Assembly (NCBI GenBank): GCA_910587185.1
Contig: CAJULY010000007.1
Location: 1 to 64,000, forward strand
Source: an uncultured Muribaculaceae bacterium
GTDB lineage: Bacteria; Bacteroidota; Bacteroidia; Bacteroidales; Muribaculaceae
Direction of reading: 5' to 3'
DNA length: 64,000 nucleotides
The notes beneath the pieces are model-generated. The model saw only the letters and a program-made list of their open reading frames with translations. It was not told the origin of the DNA and did no database searches. A program made the position numbers and the translations under genes. Within the stretch, counting starts at the first letter, position 1. Each line of letters starts with the position of its first letter. Of this stretch, positions 1 through 8,115 are shown piece after piece.

Positions 1-1191
1 TTTCATTTTATTCTCCAATTCCGATCGTTTAAGTCTGTTTTGTTGACGGATGAATATCAAAACCGCTATTGAGACAATGATGAAAATTATAGCGACAACT
101 ATAATTAGCCGTCTCAGATTTTGCAACTCATGTTCGTTATCTTTGGCAATAGTCTCTATGTATTTTTTTTGAGAATTTACGACCGACTGTTTTAGGACAT
201 TGTTTGTTTCTCCACTAAATACATTAAATAGACTGTCGTAACATATTATTGCGGAGTCAAGATTATTCTTTTTCTTATGATAAAGCAATCTTGTATATAG
301 CGCATTCGCATTAGATGTTGCCGAATTATTTGATAGGGGATATTTATTGATATATTCTTCAAAAAGCCTAAATGTGGAATCATTAAGTGAAATCTGAGTG
401 TTCCAAGCCATATCCTGTAAGGATATTTCATAATAATCCCTATACTCCTTTAACTCATTAAAGTATCTCAAAGCATCGTCGTTTTTTCCGGAGAGAAACG
501 ACATAGCATATAACACATTGAGGCTATATGCAGTTAAATTGCTATCAGCTTCTTCAAGTGCGATATGGTAAATACTGTCGATTAATTTTATACTTAAATC
601 ATATTTACCAATATTTCCATAGACTGTACCTAAATCGACAATACAATATCTGTAGTTGGCTATCTTATCACTTTTTAAATAATTGGTTACGGCTTCATTA
701 ATATAGATAAGCGCAGAATCTTTTTGATATGTTAAAGATAGAATATCACCAATCAATTCGGAGGCTTTGGCGTGCCAGTAGGGGTTATCGGCGGATATGG
801 CCATTTCGCGCGCTCTCATGGAGGGGATGATGGCTTTGGAGAATTCGCGGTTGTTTGAGAGGATTTCGCCCTGATAGAAGAGCGATTTCATCAGGTTGGA
901 GTCGGGTCCGTGGTCCTCGTAGTAGCGGACGGCGGTGGAGACGAGCGAGTCGTCAGTCAGGACTTCGTAGGTCTTTATGCGTCCTTGGGTAAGGAGCAGG
1001 GCGTAGAGGGCGCGGTCGGAGGCATGGGTGAGAGAGGCGGTGTCGATGGAGTCAAGGATGGCGAGGGCCGAGTCGGGAGCCGATTCCATGACGGCCTCGG
1101 CGCGCTGCAGGCGCCGGGACTCGGGGCGGTCGCATGCGCCCATCATGCATATCAGCAGGGCTATGACTATGAATCCGGCTATCTTTTTCAT
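1..1191 (-). CDS. TPR-type signalling lipoprotein with C-terminal membrane helix (partial)
   Basis: The frame is open from the ATG at 1191 to the window edge (397 codons, no stop), so the 3' end is missing. The N-terminus is a lipoprotein signal (MKKIAGFIVIALLICMMGAC, Cys20). Residues about 25-355 are helical TPR-like repeats. A hydrophobic segment at about 362-383 is followed by a basic stretch (QQNRLKR), so the repeats should face the periplasm and the missing end the cytoplasm. Bacteroidetes have many such TPR plus transmembrane proteins, often with a C-terminal coiled coil or HTH domain; the output domain is not visible here. Codons are GC-rich up to about residue 140 and AT-rich from there to the edge, as if two alleles were joined. 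Function unknown; a sensor role is inferred. Confidence 0.75.
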   Translation of the reverse strand, partial: MKKIAGFIVIALLICMMGACDRPESRRLQRAEAVMESAPDSALAILDSIDTASLTHASDRALYALLLTQGRIKTYEVLTDDSLVSTAVRYYEDHGPDSNLMKSLFYQGEILSNNREFSKAIIPSMRAREMAISADNPYWHAKASELIGDILSLTYQKDSALIYINEAVTNYLKSDKIANYRYCIVDLGTVYGNIGKYDLSIKLIDSIYHIALEEADSNLTAYSLNVLYAMSFLSGKNDDALRYFNELKEYRDYYEISLQDMAWNTQISLNDSTFRLFEEYINKYPLSNNSATSNANALYTRLLYHKKKNNLDSAIICYDSLFNVFSGETNNVLKQSVVNSQKKYIETIAKDNEHELQNLRRLIIVVAIIFIIVSIAVLIFIRQQNRLKRSELENKMK

Positions 1192-1206
1192 CGGGGCTGA
1201 GAGGGA

Positions 1207-1878
1207 CTATTCGTCGATGGAGTAGTTGAGGAAATCGCAGAGGGGCTTGAGGATGAGGAACATGTCGGCTACGCGGTCGGGCCACGAGGGGTCGAGGAAG
1301 AAGCGCTCGTCGCAGGGGTGGAACTTGCCGTAGTTGGTCATGCGGAGATAGAATTCCTGTGCGTGGCCGCGCGGCCAGCCTTTGGGGGCGGTCTTCAGCA
1401 TGTCGCTGCACCACCCGGGATAGGTCAGGAGCATCTGCGGGGAGTTGACAATCTGCTCCCACTCCTCGATGTTGTCTATAATGGCGTGGCGCAGCTTGTT
1501 GAGGACGGGACGATCGACGCACCACAGGCCTCCATAAACGCCGGGATGGCGCTCGGCGAAGGGCGACATCTCGAGGTAGTAGCCGGCGCGCTCGCTCTTG
1601 CGGCCGAAGGGGCTGAAGGCGGCCGAGAAGAAGGTCTTGTAGGACGACTTGTCGGGGGAGAAGCGGATGTCGCGGTTAATGCGGTAGGCGGCAGTGCGGG
1701 CTGTCTGGGTGGCCATCGCGGGCTCCCAGAGAGTCATGCGGCGGATAATGCGGTCGATGTCCTCGGCCCAGAGGGCGCGGAGCTCGTCGTATTCGGCGCG
1801 GTTGGCCTGGAACCAGGCGCGGTCGTTGTTGGCCGCGAGGCGCCGCAGGAAATCGTAGAGGCGGCTGACGTAGTACAT
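1207..1878 (-). CDS. DUF2461 family protein
   Basis: This 223-residue protein matches the DUF2461 (TIGR02453) pattern. It has an N-terminal 'LAANNDRAWFQANRAEYD' segment, 'YRINRDIRFSPDKSSYKTFF' in the middle and 'GWPRGHAQEFYLR' near the C-terminus. The family is widespread in bacteria and its biochemical role is unknown to me. There is no signal peptide or membrane segment. It starts 4 bp after the stop of the DUF4834 gene and is the last gene of the psd-pssA-DUF4834 transcription unit, an order seen in other Bacteroidales. Confidence 0.85.
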   Translation of the reverse strand: MYYVSRLYDFLRRLAANNDRAWFQANRAEYDELRALWAEDIDRIIRRMTLWEPAMATQTARTAAYRINRDIRFSPDKSSYKTFFSAAFSPFGRKSERAGYYLEMSPFAERHPGVYGGLWCVDRPVLNKLRHAIIDNIEEWEQIVNSPQMLLTYPGWCSDMLKTAPKGWPRGHAQEFYLRMTNYGKFHPCDERFFLDPSWPDRVADMFLILKPLCDFLNYSIDE

Positions 1879-1882
1879 CGGG

Positions 1883-2233
1883 TTATTTTATATCCTCCCA
1901 TTCGGCGTCGGTTATGCGTTCCTCGACGCGGACGGTGGTGTCGGAAGCCGACGAGGCGGAGGCGTCGGAGGTGCGGGAGGTGACTTCGGCGACTTCCTCC
2001 CATTCGACGTATTCGCCCTCGTCGCGGCTGACAACCTTGGCTTTGCGGCGGCGTGGAGCCGACCATCCGCCGGGACGGCGCTCCGCCTCGCGGCGGCGGG
2101 AGTCGTTGCGTGCCGAATCGAACGCCTCGCGATACTGACGGCGTACGTTACGCACGGTGCGGCCGACGCGAAACAGCGGAATTACAATGAAAAATATGAA
2201 TAAAAAAAGTAGAAAGAGTAAAAATGCGGACAT
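1883..2233 (-). CDS. DUF4834 family membrane protein
   Basis: I place the start at the ATG at 2233 (116 residues). The longer frame back to 2332 overlaps the end of pssA and adds a segment with no family character. Residues 2-20 form one hydrophobic helix (AFLLFLLFLFIFFIVIPLF), followed by a basic arginine-rich region and an acidic C-terminus ending in 'DAEWEDIK'. Small proteins of this build beside phosphatidylserine synthase are named DUF4834 in Bacteroidales. The function is unknown. The layout (short membrane anchor, charged cytoplasmic tail) suggests a role at the inner membrane, perhaps with phospholipid synthesis; that is inference from context. Confidence 0.75.
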   Translation of the reverse strand: MSAFLLFLLFLFIFFIVIPLFRVGRTVRNVRRQYREAFDSARNDSRRREAERRPGGWSAPRRRKAKVVSRDEGEYVEWEEVAEVTSRTSDASASSASDTTVRVEERITDAEWEDIK

Positions 2234-2267
2234 ATCCTGTATGAGAGACTGATGATCCCAGAGGGCC

Positions 2268-2984
2268 TTAAACCTCTTTGCGGCCCACTGAGGAGACGAG
2301 AATGTAGAAAAGAATGGTCCATGCGAGACCACTGATTCCGTTGCTGATGACGAAAAGGAGGGCAGCGAGCAGGAGCATGTAGCGACGGAAATTCTCGCGG
2401 AAGCCGAAATTCTTGAATTTCAGGGAGAACATGCGCACTCCGCTGACCATCATGAGCGCCATCAGTATGATAACAACCGAGAGGATCCAGTTGTTGAAGG
2501 CCTCGGTGCGGTGGAGCCAGCCGACGAGCCCGATCCAGAAGATGGCGCAGGCCGGAATCGGGAGGCCTATGAAGCTGGTGGTCTGGCGTGTGTCGATGTT
2601 GAAGCGTGCCAGACGCAGGGCGCCCATGACGGGGATGACAAGCGCCACGAAAGCCCAGGGCGAAAGGGTGAGGGCGTCGCCGGTGTTGAAAAGATTGATT
2701 GTGTTGAACACGATCAGGGCCGGGGCAATGCCAAAGCTGACGAGGTCGGAGAGGGAGTCGAGCTCCTTGCCGAGGTCGGAATAGGCGTGGAGCAGACGGG
2801 CGGCGGCCCCGTCGCAGAAATCGAAGAGGGCAGCGGCGCCGATGCAGACGAACGCCCACTGGTAGCCGAGAAGGGCTCCGAATGTCTCGCTGTAGTGGAA
2901 AGCGAATATGCAGGCCATTACGCCCGAAAGGAGGTTGAGGCAGGTGATGGTGTTCGGTATGTTGGCTTTTATTCGATCAAGCAT
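2268..2984 (-). CDS. pssA: CDP-diacylglycerol--serine O-phosphatidyltransferase
   Basis: Makes phosphatidylserine from CDP-diacylglycerol and L-serine at the inner membrane. The CDP-alcohol phosphatidyltransferase signature DG-x2-AR-x8-G-x3-D-x3-D is complete: D58, G59, A62-R63, G72, D76 and D80. The 238 residues are mostly hydrophobic, with several transmembrane helices, as usual for this family. It starts 7 bp after the stop of psd, so synthase and decarboxylase are co-transcribed and together give phosphatidylethanolamine. The start ATG is the first in frame after the psd stop. Confidence 0.93.
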   Translation of the reverse strand: MLDRIKANIPNTITCLNLLSGVMACIFAFHYSETFGALLGYQWAFVCIGAAALFDFCDGAAARLLHAYSDLGKELDSLSDLVSFGIAPALIVFNTINLFNTGDALTLSPWAFVALVIPVMGALRLARFNIDTRQTTSFIGLPIPACAIFWIGLVGWLHRTEAFNNWILSVVIILMALMMVSGVRMFSLKFKNFGFRENFRRYMLLLAALLFVISNGISGLAWTILFYILVSSVGRKEV

Positions 2985-2991
2985 CTTCAGT

Positions 2992-3681
2992 TTATTTTGA
3001 GGGTTGTGCTTTCAGGGGCGCGAGCCGGGCCACTTCGGTTACGCCGCCTATGGTCTTGTCGCCGATGTTGACGAAAGTCTCGGTGTCAAGCGGGAGATAT
3101 ATATCGACCCTCGAGCCGAACTTTATGAAGCCGAGATGGTCCTCGATGTTGGCTTCCTCGCCGGGCTCGGCGTAGGTCACGATGCGGCGGGCCACGGCGC
3201 CGGCGATCTGGCGAACGAGGACGCGGCGGCCGCAGAGTGTGCGTATAAGGACGGTTGAACGCTCGTTTTCAGTGCTCGACTTCGGCAGATAGGCTGCCAT
3301 GAAGCGGCCGGCGTGGTGGCGGACAAGCTCAACGGTGCCATCGACGGGAAACCAGTTGGCGTGGACGTTGAGAACCGACATGAAGACTGAGAGCTGGATT
3401 GTCTCGCACTTGAGCACTTCCGGCTCATAGACGCGCTCGAGGGCTACGACAGTGCCGTCAACCGACGAGACCACGACGCGCTCGCGGTTGCCGGTGAAGT
3501 TTCGGCGGGGCGAACGGAAAAAGTTAAGCACGAGCAGATAGAGCACGGCCGAGAGGGCTGTGAAGACAATGGAAATGACCTCGGGGCGGATGAATAACCA
3601 CGCCAAGGCATTGATCACGGCCAACATAAAGAACAGAATTACGAGAATGTTGGTCCCTTCCCTATGTATCTTCACTTTCAT
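2992..3681 (-). CDS. psd: Phosphatidylserine decarboxylase
   Basis: Pyruvoyl-dependent enzyme that converts phosphatidylserine to phosphatidylethanolamine. The 229-residue length fits the short PSD-A class. Two hydrophobic helices lie at about 12-52. The self-cleavage site is at G189-S190 ('KFGSRVD'), where the serine becomes the pyruvoyl group of the alpha chain. 'NVHANW' around H107 and 'VDGTV' at 74-78 are other conserved segments. It is the first gene of the unit psd-pssA-DUF4834-DUF2461. Upstream on the minus strand lies a Bacteroidetes -7 box (TAAATTTG near 3700), consistent with a promoter here. Confidence 0.93.
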   Translation of the reverse strand: MKVKIHREGTNILVILFFMLAVINALAWLFIRPEVISIVFTALSAVLYLLVLNFFRSPRRNFTGNRERVVVSSVDGTVVALERVYEPEVLKCETIQLSVFMSVLNVHANWFPVDGTVELVRHHAGRFMAAYLPKSSTENERSTVLIRTLCGRRVLVRQIAGAVARRIVTYAEPGEEANIEDHLGFIKFGSRVDIYLPLDTETFVNIGDKTIGGVTEVARLAPLKAQPSK

Positions 3682-3794
3682 TCGGGTATATTGAATTGCA
3701 AATTTAGCTGTTTTTTCCCAATAATGAATGACTAAACGGACTGAATTTTAGAAATTGCCCGGATTTCTGGTGAAATCCGGACAACATCAAGGCT

Positions 3795-5957
3795 TTATTT
3801 TTTAGCGGAAGCGGTCTTTTTCGGAGCGGCCGCTTTCTTGGCGGGAGTCTTTTTGGCAGCGGGCTTTTTGGACGGTTCCGGTTTTTCGTCGGTCTTCTTC
3901 ACGGCCTTGGCGCGGGGCTTGCGTTCGGGAACGCGCCGCAGAACCATGGCGGAACGGGCCGGAATATAGAGCTTGAGCCATTCGACGCCCAGAGGCGAAT
4001 AGAGCGGATCGTTGACGGTGAAGTGGACCACGGAGTCGTCGATGTTACCGTAGCCGCCGAATTCCTTGTCGTCGGAGGAAAGCACCACCTCATATTTTCC
4101 GGGAGGAGTCAGGATTCCATAGTCGGAGAAGGACTTGGAGGGATTGAAGTTATAGACAAACACAAGGTCGCCGCGTCCGTAGGCCAGAATCTGGTCGTCA
4201 TCTTTCTCCCAGTATTTTCTGACGGGAAGCGCCTGGAAGTTATAGACTCCCGAAATGACTTCGATCATGGCGTTGTCGAAAGCGTTGAGCATTTCATATT
4301 TCAGCTCCTTGCGGTCAACCAGATCCCACTGGCGGCGGGCATACTTGTAGCTCCAGCCGTTGCCTTCGCGGGGAAAGTCGATCCATTCGGGATGTCCGAA
4401 CTCGTTGCCCATGAAGTTGAGATAGCCACCGTTGATGGTGGAGGCGGTGACGAGACGTATCATCTTGTGGAGCGCCATTCCTCGGGCCACGGTCATGTCG
4501 TCGTCGCCCTTCATCATGTGCCAGTACATCTTGTCGTCGATGAGACGGAAGATCACCGTCTTGTCGCCCACGAGAGCCTGGTCGTGGCTTTCGACGTAGG
4601 AGATTGTCTTCTCGTCGGCGCGGCGGTTGGTCAGCTCCCAGAAAATCGAAGTCGGGTGCCAGTCCTCGTCTTTTTTCTCCTTGAGAGTCTTGATCCAGTA
4701 GTCGGGGATGCCCATGGCCATGCGGTAGTCGAAGCCGAGCCCTCCGTCCTTTACCGGAACGGCGAGGCCGGGCATGCCGCTCATCTCCTCGGCGATGGTG
4801 ATGGCGTGGGAGTTGACCTGATGGATCAGGAGGTTGGCGAGGGAGAGATATGTGATGGCCGAGGTGTCCTCGTTGCCGTCGTAATAGTCGTCATATCCTC
4901 CGAAAGCCTGTCCGAGGCCGTGGTTGTAGTAGAGCATGGAGGTGACGCCGTCAAAGCGGAATCCGTCGAAGCGGTATTCCTCCAGCCAGTATTTGCAGTT
5001 GGAGAGGAGGAAGTGGAGCACCTCGTTCTTTCCGTAGTCGAAGCAGAGGGAGTCCCAGGCGGGATGTTCGCGGCGGCCGTCGCCGTAGAAATAGAGGTCA
5101 TAGCTTCCGTCGAGGCGTCCGAGACCCTCGGCCTCGTTCTTGACGGCGTGGGAGTGGACAATATCCATGATGACGGCAATTCCGAGCCGGTGGGCCTCGT
5201 CGATGAGCTGCTTCAGCTCCTCTGGAGTGCCGAAGCGTGAAGAGGCCGCGAAGAAGTTGGAGACATGGTAGCCGAAGGATCCGTAGTAGGGATGTTCCTG
5301 GATGGCCATTATCTGGATGGCATTATAGCCGTCGGCGGCGATGCGGGGCAGAACGTTGACACGGAATTCATCGTAGGTTCCCACGCCTTCGCGCTCCTGG
5401 GCCATACCGATGTGGCATTCGTAGATGAGAAGCGGCTTTACGTCGGGCTTGAAATTATCGACCGTCCAGCTGTAGGGATGCTCGGGATCCCACACCTGGG
5501 CCGAGAACAGATGAGTCTTTTCGTCCTGAACAACGCGGGTGGCGTAGGCGGGTATTCGTTCGCCCTCGCCTCCGTTCCATTTCACCATCATCTTGTAATG
5601 GTCGCCGTGGTGCAGGCAATCGGCCGGAAGCGTCAGCTCCCACACTCCTGAGTCGGGCAACCGGCGCAGTTCGTAGCGTGCCATGGAATGCCAATCGGAG
5701 AAATCGCCGATAAGTGTTATGGCCGTGGCGTTCGGAGCCCATTCGCGGAACACCCATGTGCCGTCGGCATTGCGGTGAAGTCCGAAATAATTGTGAGCGT
5801 TGGCGAATTCGTCGAGAGAGCCGCCTTTTCCGGTGAGTTCCTTCAGTTTCCTGACCACGTCCTGATGACGGCCCTCGATGGCGTCGGCATGAGGCTCGAG
5901 CCAGGGGTCATTTTTGATCAGGGGGAGACGTGAGGGAGATTTTTTTGTTTTGGCCAT
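3795..5957 (-). CDS. glgB: 1,4-alpha-glucan branching enzyme with lysine/alanine-rich tail
   Basis: Introduces alpha-1,6 branches in glycogen. The ATG at 5957 (720 residues, MAKTKKSPSR) is preferred; the extra 27 codons upstream cross the promoter. Domains in order: carbohydrate-binding module 48 (about 60-150), GH13 catalytic barrel (about 170-560), C-terminal beta domain (about 570-665). The catalytic nucleophile is D336 (FRFDGV), the acid/base E390 (TIAEEMSGMP), and the HD motif lies in 'VESHDQ'. Residues from about 672 to the end are an unusual K/A/P-rich tail (KKPAAKKTPAKKAA) that the family does not need for catalysis. A -7 box (TAAGTTTG) lies at 6008-6015 on the minus strand. Confidence 0.93.
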   Translation of the reverse strand: MAKTKKSPSRLPLIKNDPWLEPHADAIEGRHQDVVRKLKELTGKGGSLDEFANAHNYFGLHRNADGTWVFREWAPNATAITLIGDFSDWHSMARYELRRLPDSGVWELTLPADCLHHGDHYKMMVKWNGGEGERIPAYATRVVQDEKTHLFSAQVWDPEHPYSWTVDNFKPDVKPLLIYECHIGMAQEREGVGTYDEFRVNVLPRIAADGYNAIQIMAIQEHPYYGSFGYHVSNFFAASSRFGTPEELKQLIDEAHRLGIAVIMDIVHSHAVKNEAEGLGRLDGSYDLYFYGDGRREHPAWDSLCFDYGKNEVLHFLLSNCKYWLEEYRFDGFRFDGVTSMLYYNHGLGQAFGGYDDYYDGNEDTSAITYLSLANLLIHQVNSHAITIAEEMSGMPGLAVPVKDGGLGFDYRMAMGIPDYWIKTLKEKKDEDWHPTSIFWELTNRRADEKTISYVESHDQALVGDKTVIFRLIDDKMYWHMMKGDDDMTVARGMALHKMIRLVTASTINGGYLNFMGNEFGHPEWIDFPREGNGWSYKYARRQWDLVDRKELKYEMLNAFDNAMIEVISGVYNFQALPVRKYWEKDDDQILAYGRGDLVFVYNFNPSKSFSDYGILTPPGKYEVVLSSDDKEFGGYGNIDDSVVHFTVNDPLYSPLGVEWLKLYIPARSAMVLRRVPERKPRAKAVKKTDEKPEPSKKPAAKKTPAKKAAAPKKTASAKK

Positions 5958-6174
5958 GATGTTAGATATAGTAAAAATGATTGTTAGACTTCTTGAACTT
6001 TGAACCACAAACTTAATAAAAAACTTCCATCCCTCCAACCTTATCGTTCAAAATAAGCCCTCGTTTGCCGATTTTTGATTTTTTTGAGAATTATACATTG
6101 AAATTGGCATAAATGCCATTAACATATCAGTTGCCCTGCGTTGCCCGGCCAAGTCAAGAAAGAATCAGGTTATA

Positions 6175-6206
6175 TTTGTCATCAAGAAAAAATATCGCTA
6201 AATTTG
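6175..6206 (+). promoter_or_regulatory. Bacteroidetes promoter of the GH110 gene
   Basis: TTTG at 6175-6178, a 20-bp spacer and TAAATTTG at 6199-6206 match the Bacteroidetes -33/-7 consensus. The ATG at 6214 lies only 7 bases after the -7 box, so the transcript should have almost no leader. The rest of the gap 5958-6213 holds the opposing glgB promoter. Confidence 0.75.
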
Positions 6207-6213
6207 TCACATC

Positions 6214-8028
6214 ATGAAAAAGACCCGGCTTTACGCATGCGCGGCGCTATTGCTCTGCGGTGCGACAGGAATCAATGCTGACGTTGTGATAGACATGGCG
6301 TCGGCCTACGGCATCAGGCCCGACAGAAAAGAGAACGTATCGCCCAAGGTGCAGCGCGCGCTGACCGACATAAAGAACCGCCATCGCGGCGAGAAAGTGA
6401 CGCTGCAGTTCGCGCCGGGGCGCTATGACTTCCATCCGCGTGGCAGCATTCAGCGCGAGTATTACATCTCCAATCATGACCAGCCGAACCCGAAGTCTGT
6501 CGGCATAGCCATCGAGGACTGGGACAATGTCAGCATCTCGGCTCCCGGCGCCGATTTCGTGTTCCACGGACGGATGCTCCCGCTTGCCGTCGTGGAGTCG
6601 GAGAACTGCACTCTTGACGGTTTCAGCATCGACTTCGCCAATCCCCACATAACCCAGGTCGAGATCACCGCGAACAGCGAGACGGAAGGGATCACGTTCC
6701 GGACAGCTCCGTGGGTGAAATCGACAATCAACAAGAAGGGCGCCTTCGTGGCGTCGGGCGAAGGATGGGAACTCTCGCCCAACACGGGAATAGCCTTCGA
6801 TCCGGCCACGCGCCATCTGATCTACCGCACGAGCGACCTGTGGTGTCCGCTCGACAGCGTGGTACGCGTCAGCGGCAAAGACCTTTACCGCGCTCCCAAG
6901 TGGAAGGACAGCCGTCTGCCCGCGGGGACGATAGTGGCCCTGCGCACATGGGACCGCCCCGCGCCCGGCATTTTCCTGAGCGAGAACCGTTCCACGGTCA
7001 TAAAGGGCGTCAAGGTCCACTATGCCGAAGGAATGGGCCTTCTGGCGCAGCTCTGCGACGGGATAACGCTCGAAGGGTTCGGAGTGTGTCAGCGCGGCGA
7101 CAACGATCCGCGTTATTTCACCACGCAGGCCGATGCCACGCATTTCTCGGGCTGCAAGGGAGTGATCCGCTCCTCGCGCGGCCTTTACGAGGGGATGATG
7201 GACGACGCCATAAATGTCCACGGGACCTATCTGAAAGTCACCGGCCGTCCCGACGCCAATACCCTTACCGCACGCTACATGCACGCCCAGAGCTACGGAT
7301 TCAAATGGGGCGAGCCGGGCGACACGGTGCGCGTCATCAGCTCGCGCACGATGGAGAACGTGCCGGGCGAATACGTGATAGAGTCAATCTCCCCGGTCGG
7401 ACAAGCGACTGTCGCCGGATGCAAGGATTTTCAGATCAGATTCACCTCCGCGCTGCCTCAGGAAGTCAGCGGATCGGAACCTTTCGGTCTGGAGAACCTC
7501 ACGTGGAGCCCGGAAGTGTATTTCACCTACAACATAATCCGCAACAACCGCGCCCGCGGCTCGTTGTTCAGCACGCCGCGCCACACCGTGGTGGAGGACA
7601 ATCTTTTCGACCACACTTCGGGGACCGCCGTCCTGCTCTGCGGCGACTGCATGGGTTGGTTCGAGACCGGCGCGTGCCACGACGTGACCATCCGCCGCAA
7701 CCGTTTCGTCAACTCGCTGACCAACATGTTCCAGTTCACCGAGGCCATCATATCGATCTATCCCGAAATCCATGACCTGCAGTCGCAGCAGCAATATTTC
7801 CACTCGGGAATAACGATAGAGGATAACGAGTTCGTGACGTTCGACTCGCCGCTTCTCTATGCCAAATCAGTCGATGGCCTTCTGTTCAAGGGCAACCGCG
7901 TGCGCCACACCACCGATTTCAAGCCGTTTCATAAAAACCGCTTCAATTTCCGCTTTCAGCGCGCCCGCAACGTGACCATCGAGGAAAATGACTTCGGGGG
8001 CATCTCGCCCTCGGTCAGCTTCGAGTAA
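6214..8028 (+). CDS. GH110 alpha-1,3-galactosidase, secreted
   Basis: A 604-residue protein with a signal peptide (residues 1-22, ending GINADV) and a right-handed parallel beta-helix. It matches glycoside hydrolase family 110, known in Bacteroides as alpha-1,3-galactosidase A/B, which removes terminal alpha-1,3-galactose from blood-group B or linear B glycans. The signature 'MMDDAINVHGTYLKVTGR' includes D330-D331, the conserved acidic pair. Repeated 'N-x-(I/V)-x-x-N' strand turns (NIIRNN, VVEDN, TIRRN, TIEDN, TIEEN) mark the helix coils. It stands alone between glgB and pnp with its own promoter and a strong terminator. Which subfamily (branched or linear substrate) it belongs to cannot be told by eye. 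Confidence 0.85.
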   Translation: MKKTRLYACAALLLCGATGINADVVIDMASAYGIRPDRKENVSPKVQRALTDIKNRHRGEKVTLQFAPGRYDFHPRGSIQREYYISNHDQPNPKSVGIAIEDWDNVSISAPGADFVFHGRMLPLAVVESENCTLDGFSIDFANPHITQVEITANSETEGITFRTAPWVKSTINKKGAFVASGEGWELSPNTGIAFDPATRHLIYRTSDLWCPLDSVVRVSGKDLYRAPKWKDSRLPAGTIVALRTWDRPAPGIFLSENRSTVIKGVKVHYAEGMGLLAQLCDGITLEGFGVCQRGDNDPRYFTTQADATHFSGCKGVIRSSRGLYEGMMDDAINVHGTYLKVTGRPDANTLTARYMHAQSYGFKWGEPGDTVRVISSRTMENVPGEYVIESISPVGQATVAGCKDFQIRFTSALPQEVSGSEPFGLENLTWSPEVYFTYNIIRNNRARGSLFSTPRHTVVEDNLFDHTSGTAVLLCGDCMGWFETGACHDVTIRRNRFVNSLTNMFQFTEAIISIYPEIHDLQSQQQYFHSGITIEDNEFVTFDSPLLYAKSVDGLLFKGNRVRHTTDFKPFHKNRFNFRFQRARNVTIEENDFGGISPSVSFE

Positions 8029-8053
8029 AAGCCCCGTAAGTCTGGAGGATAAC

Positions 8054-8085
8054 AAAGGCCGGAGTCCATAAGGATTCCGGCCTTT
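8054..8085. terminator. Bidirectional terminator between GH110 gene and pnp
   Basis: A 14-bp stem (8054-8067 with 8072-8085, one G-T pair) and an ATAA loop, with A-rich and T-rich ends, lies between two convergent genes. Confidence 0.85.
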
Positions 8086-8115
8086 ACAAATAACATGTAT
8101 GGAATATGTTACGGC

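Noticed and set aside
4023..5240. A 405-codon plus-strand frame opposite glgB
   Set aside because: Shadow of the branching enzyme gene; glgB has intact catalytic motifs.
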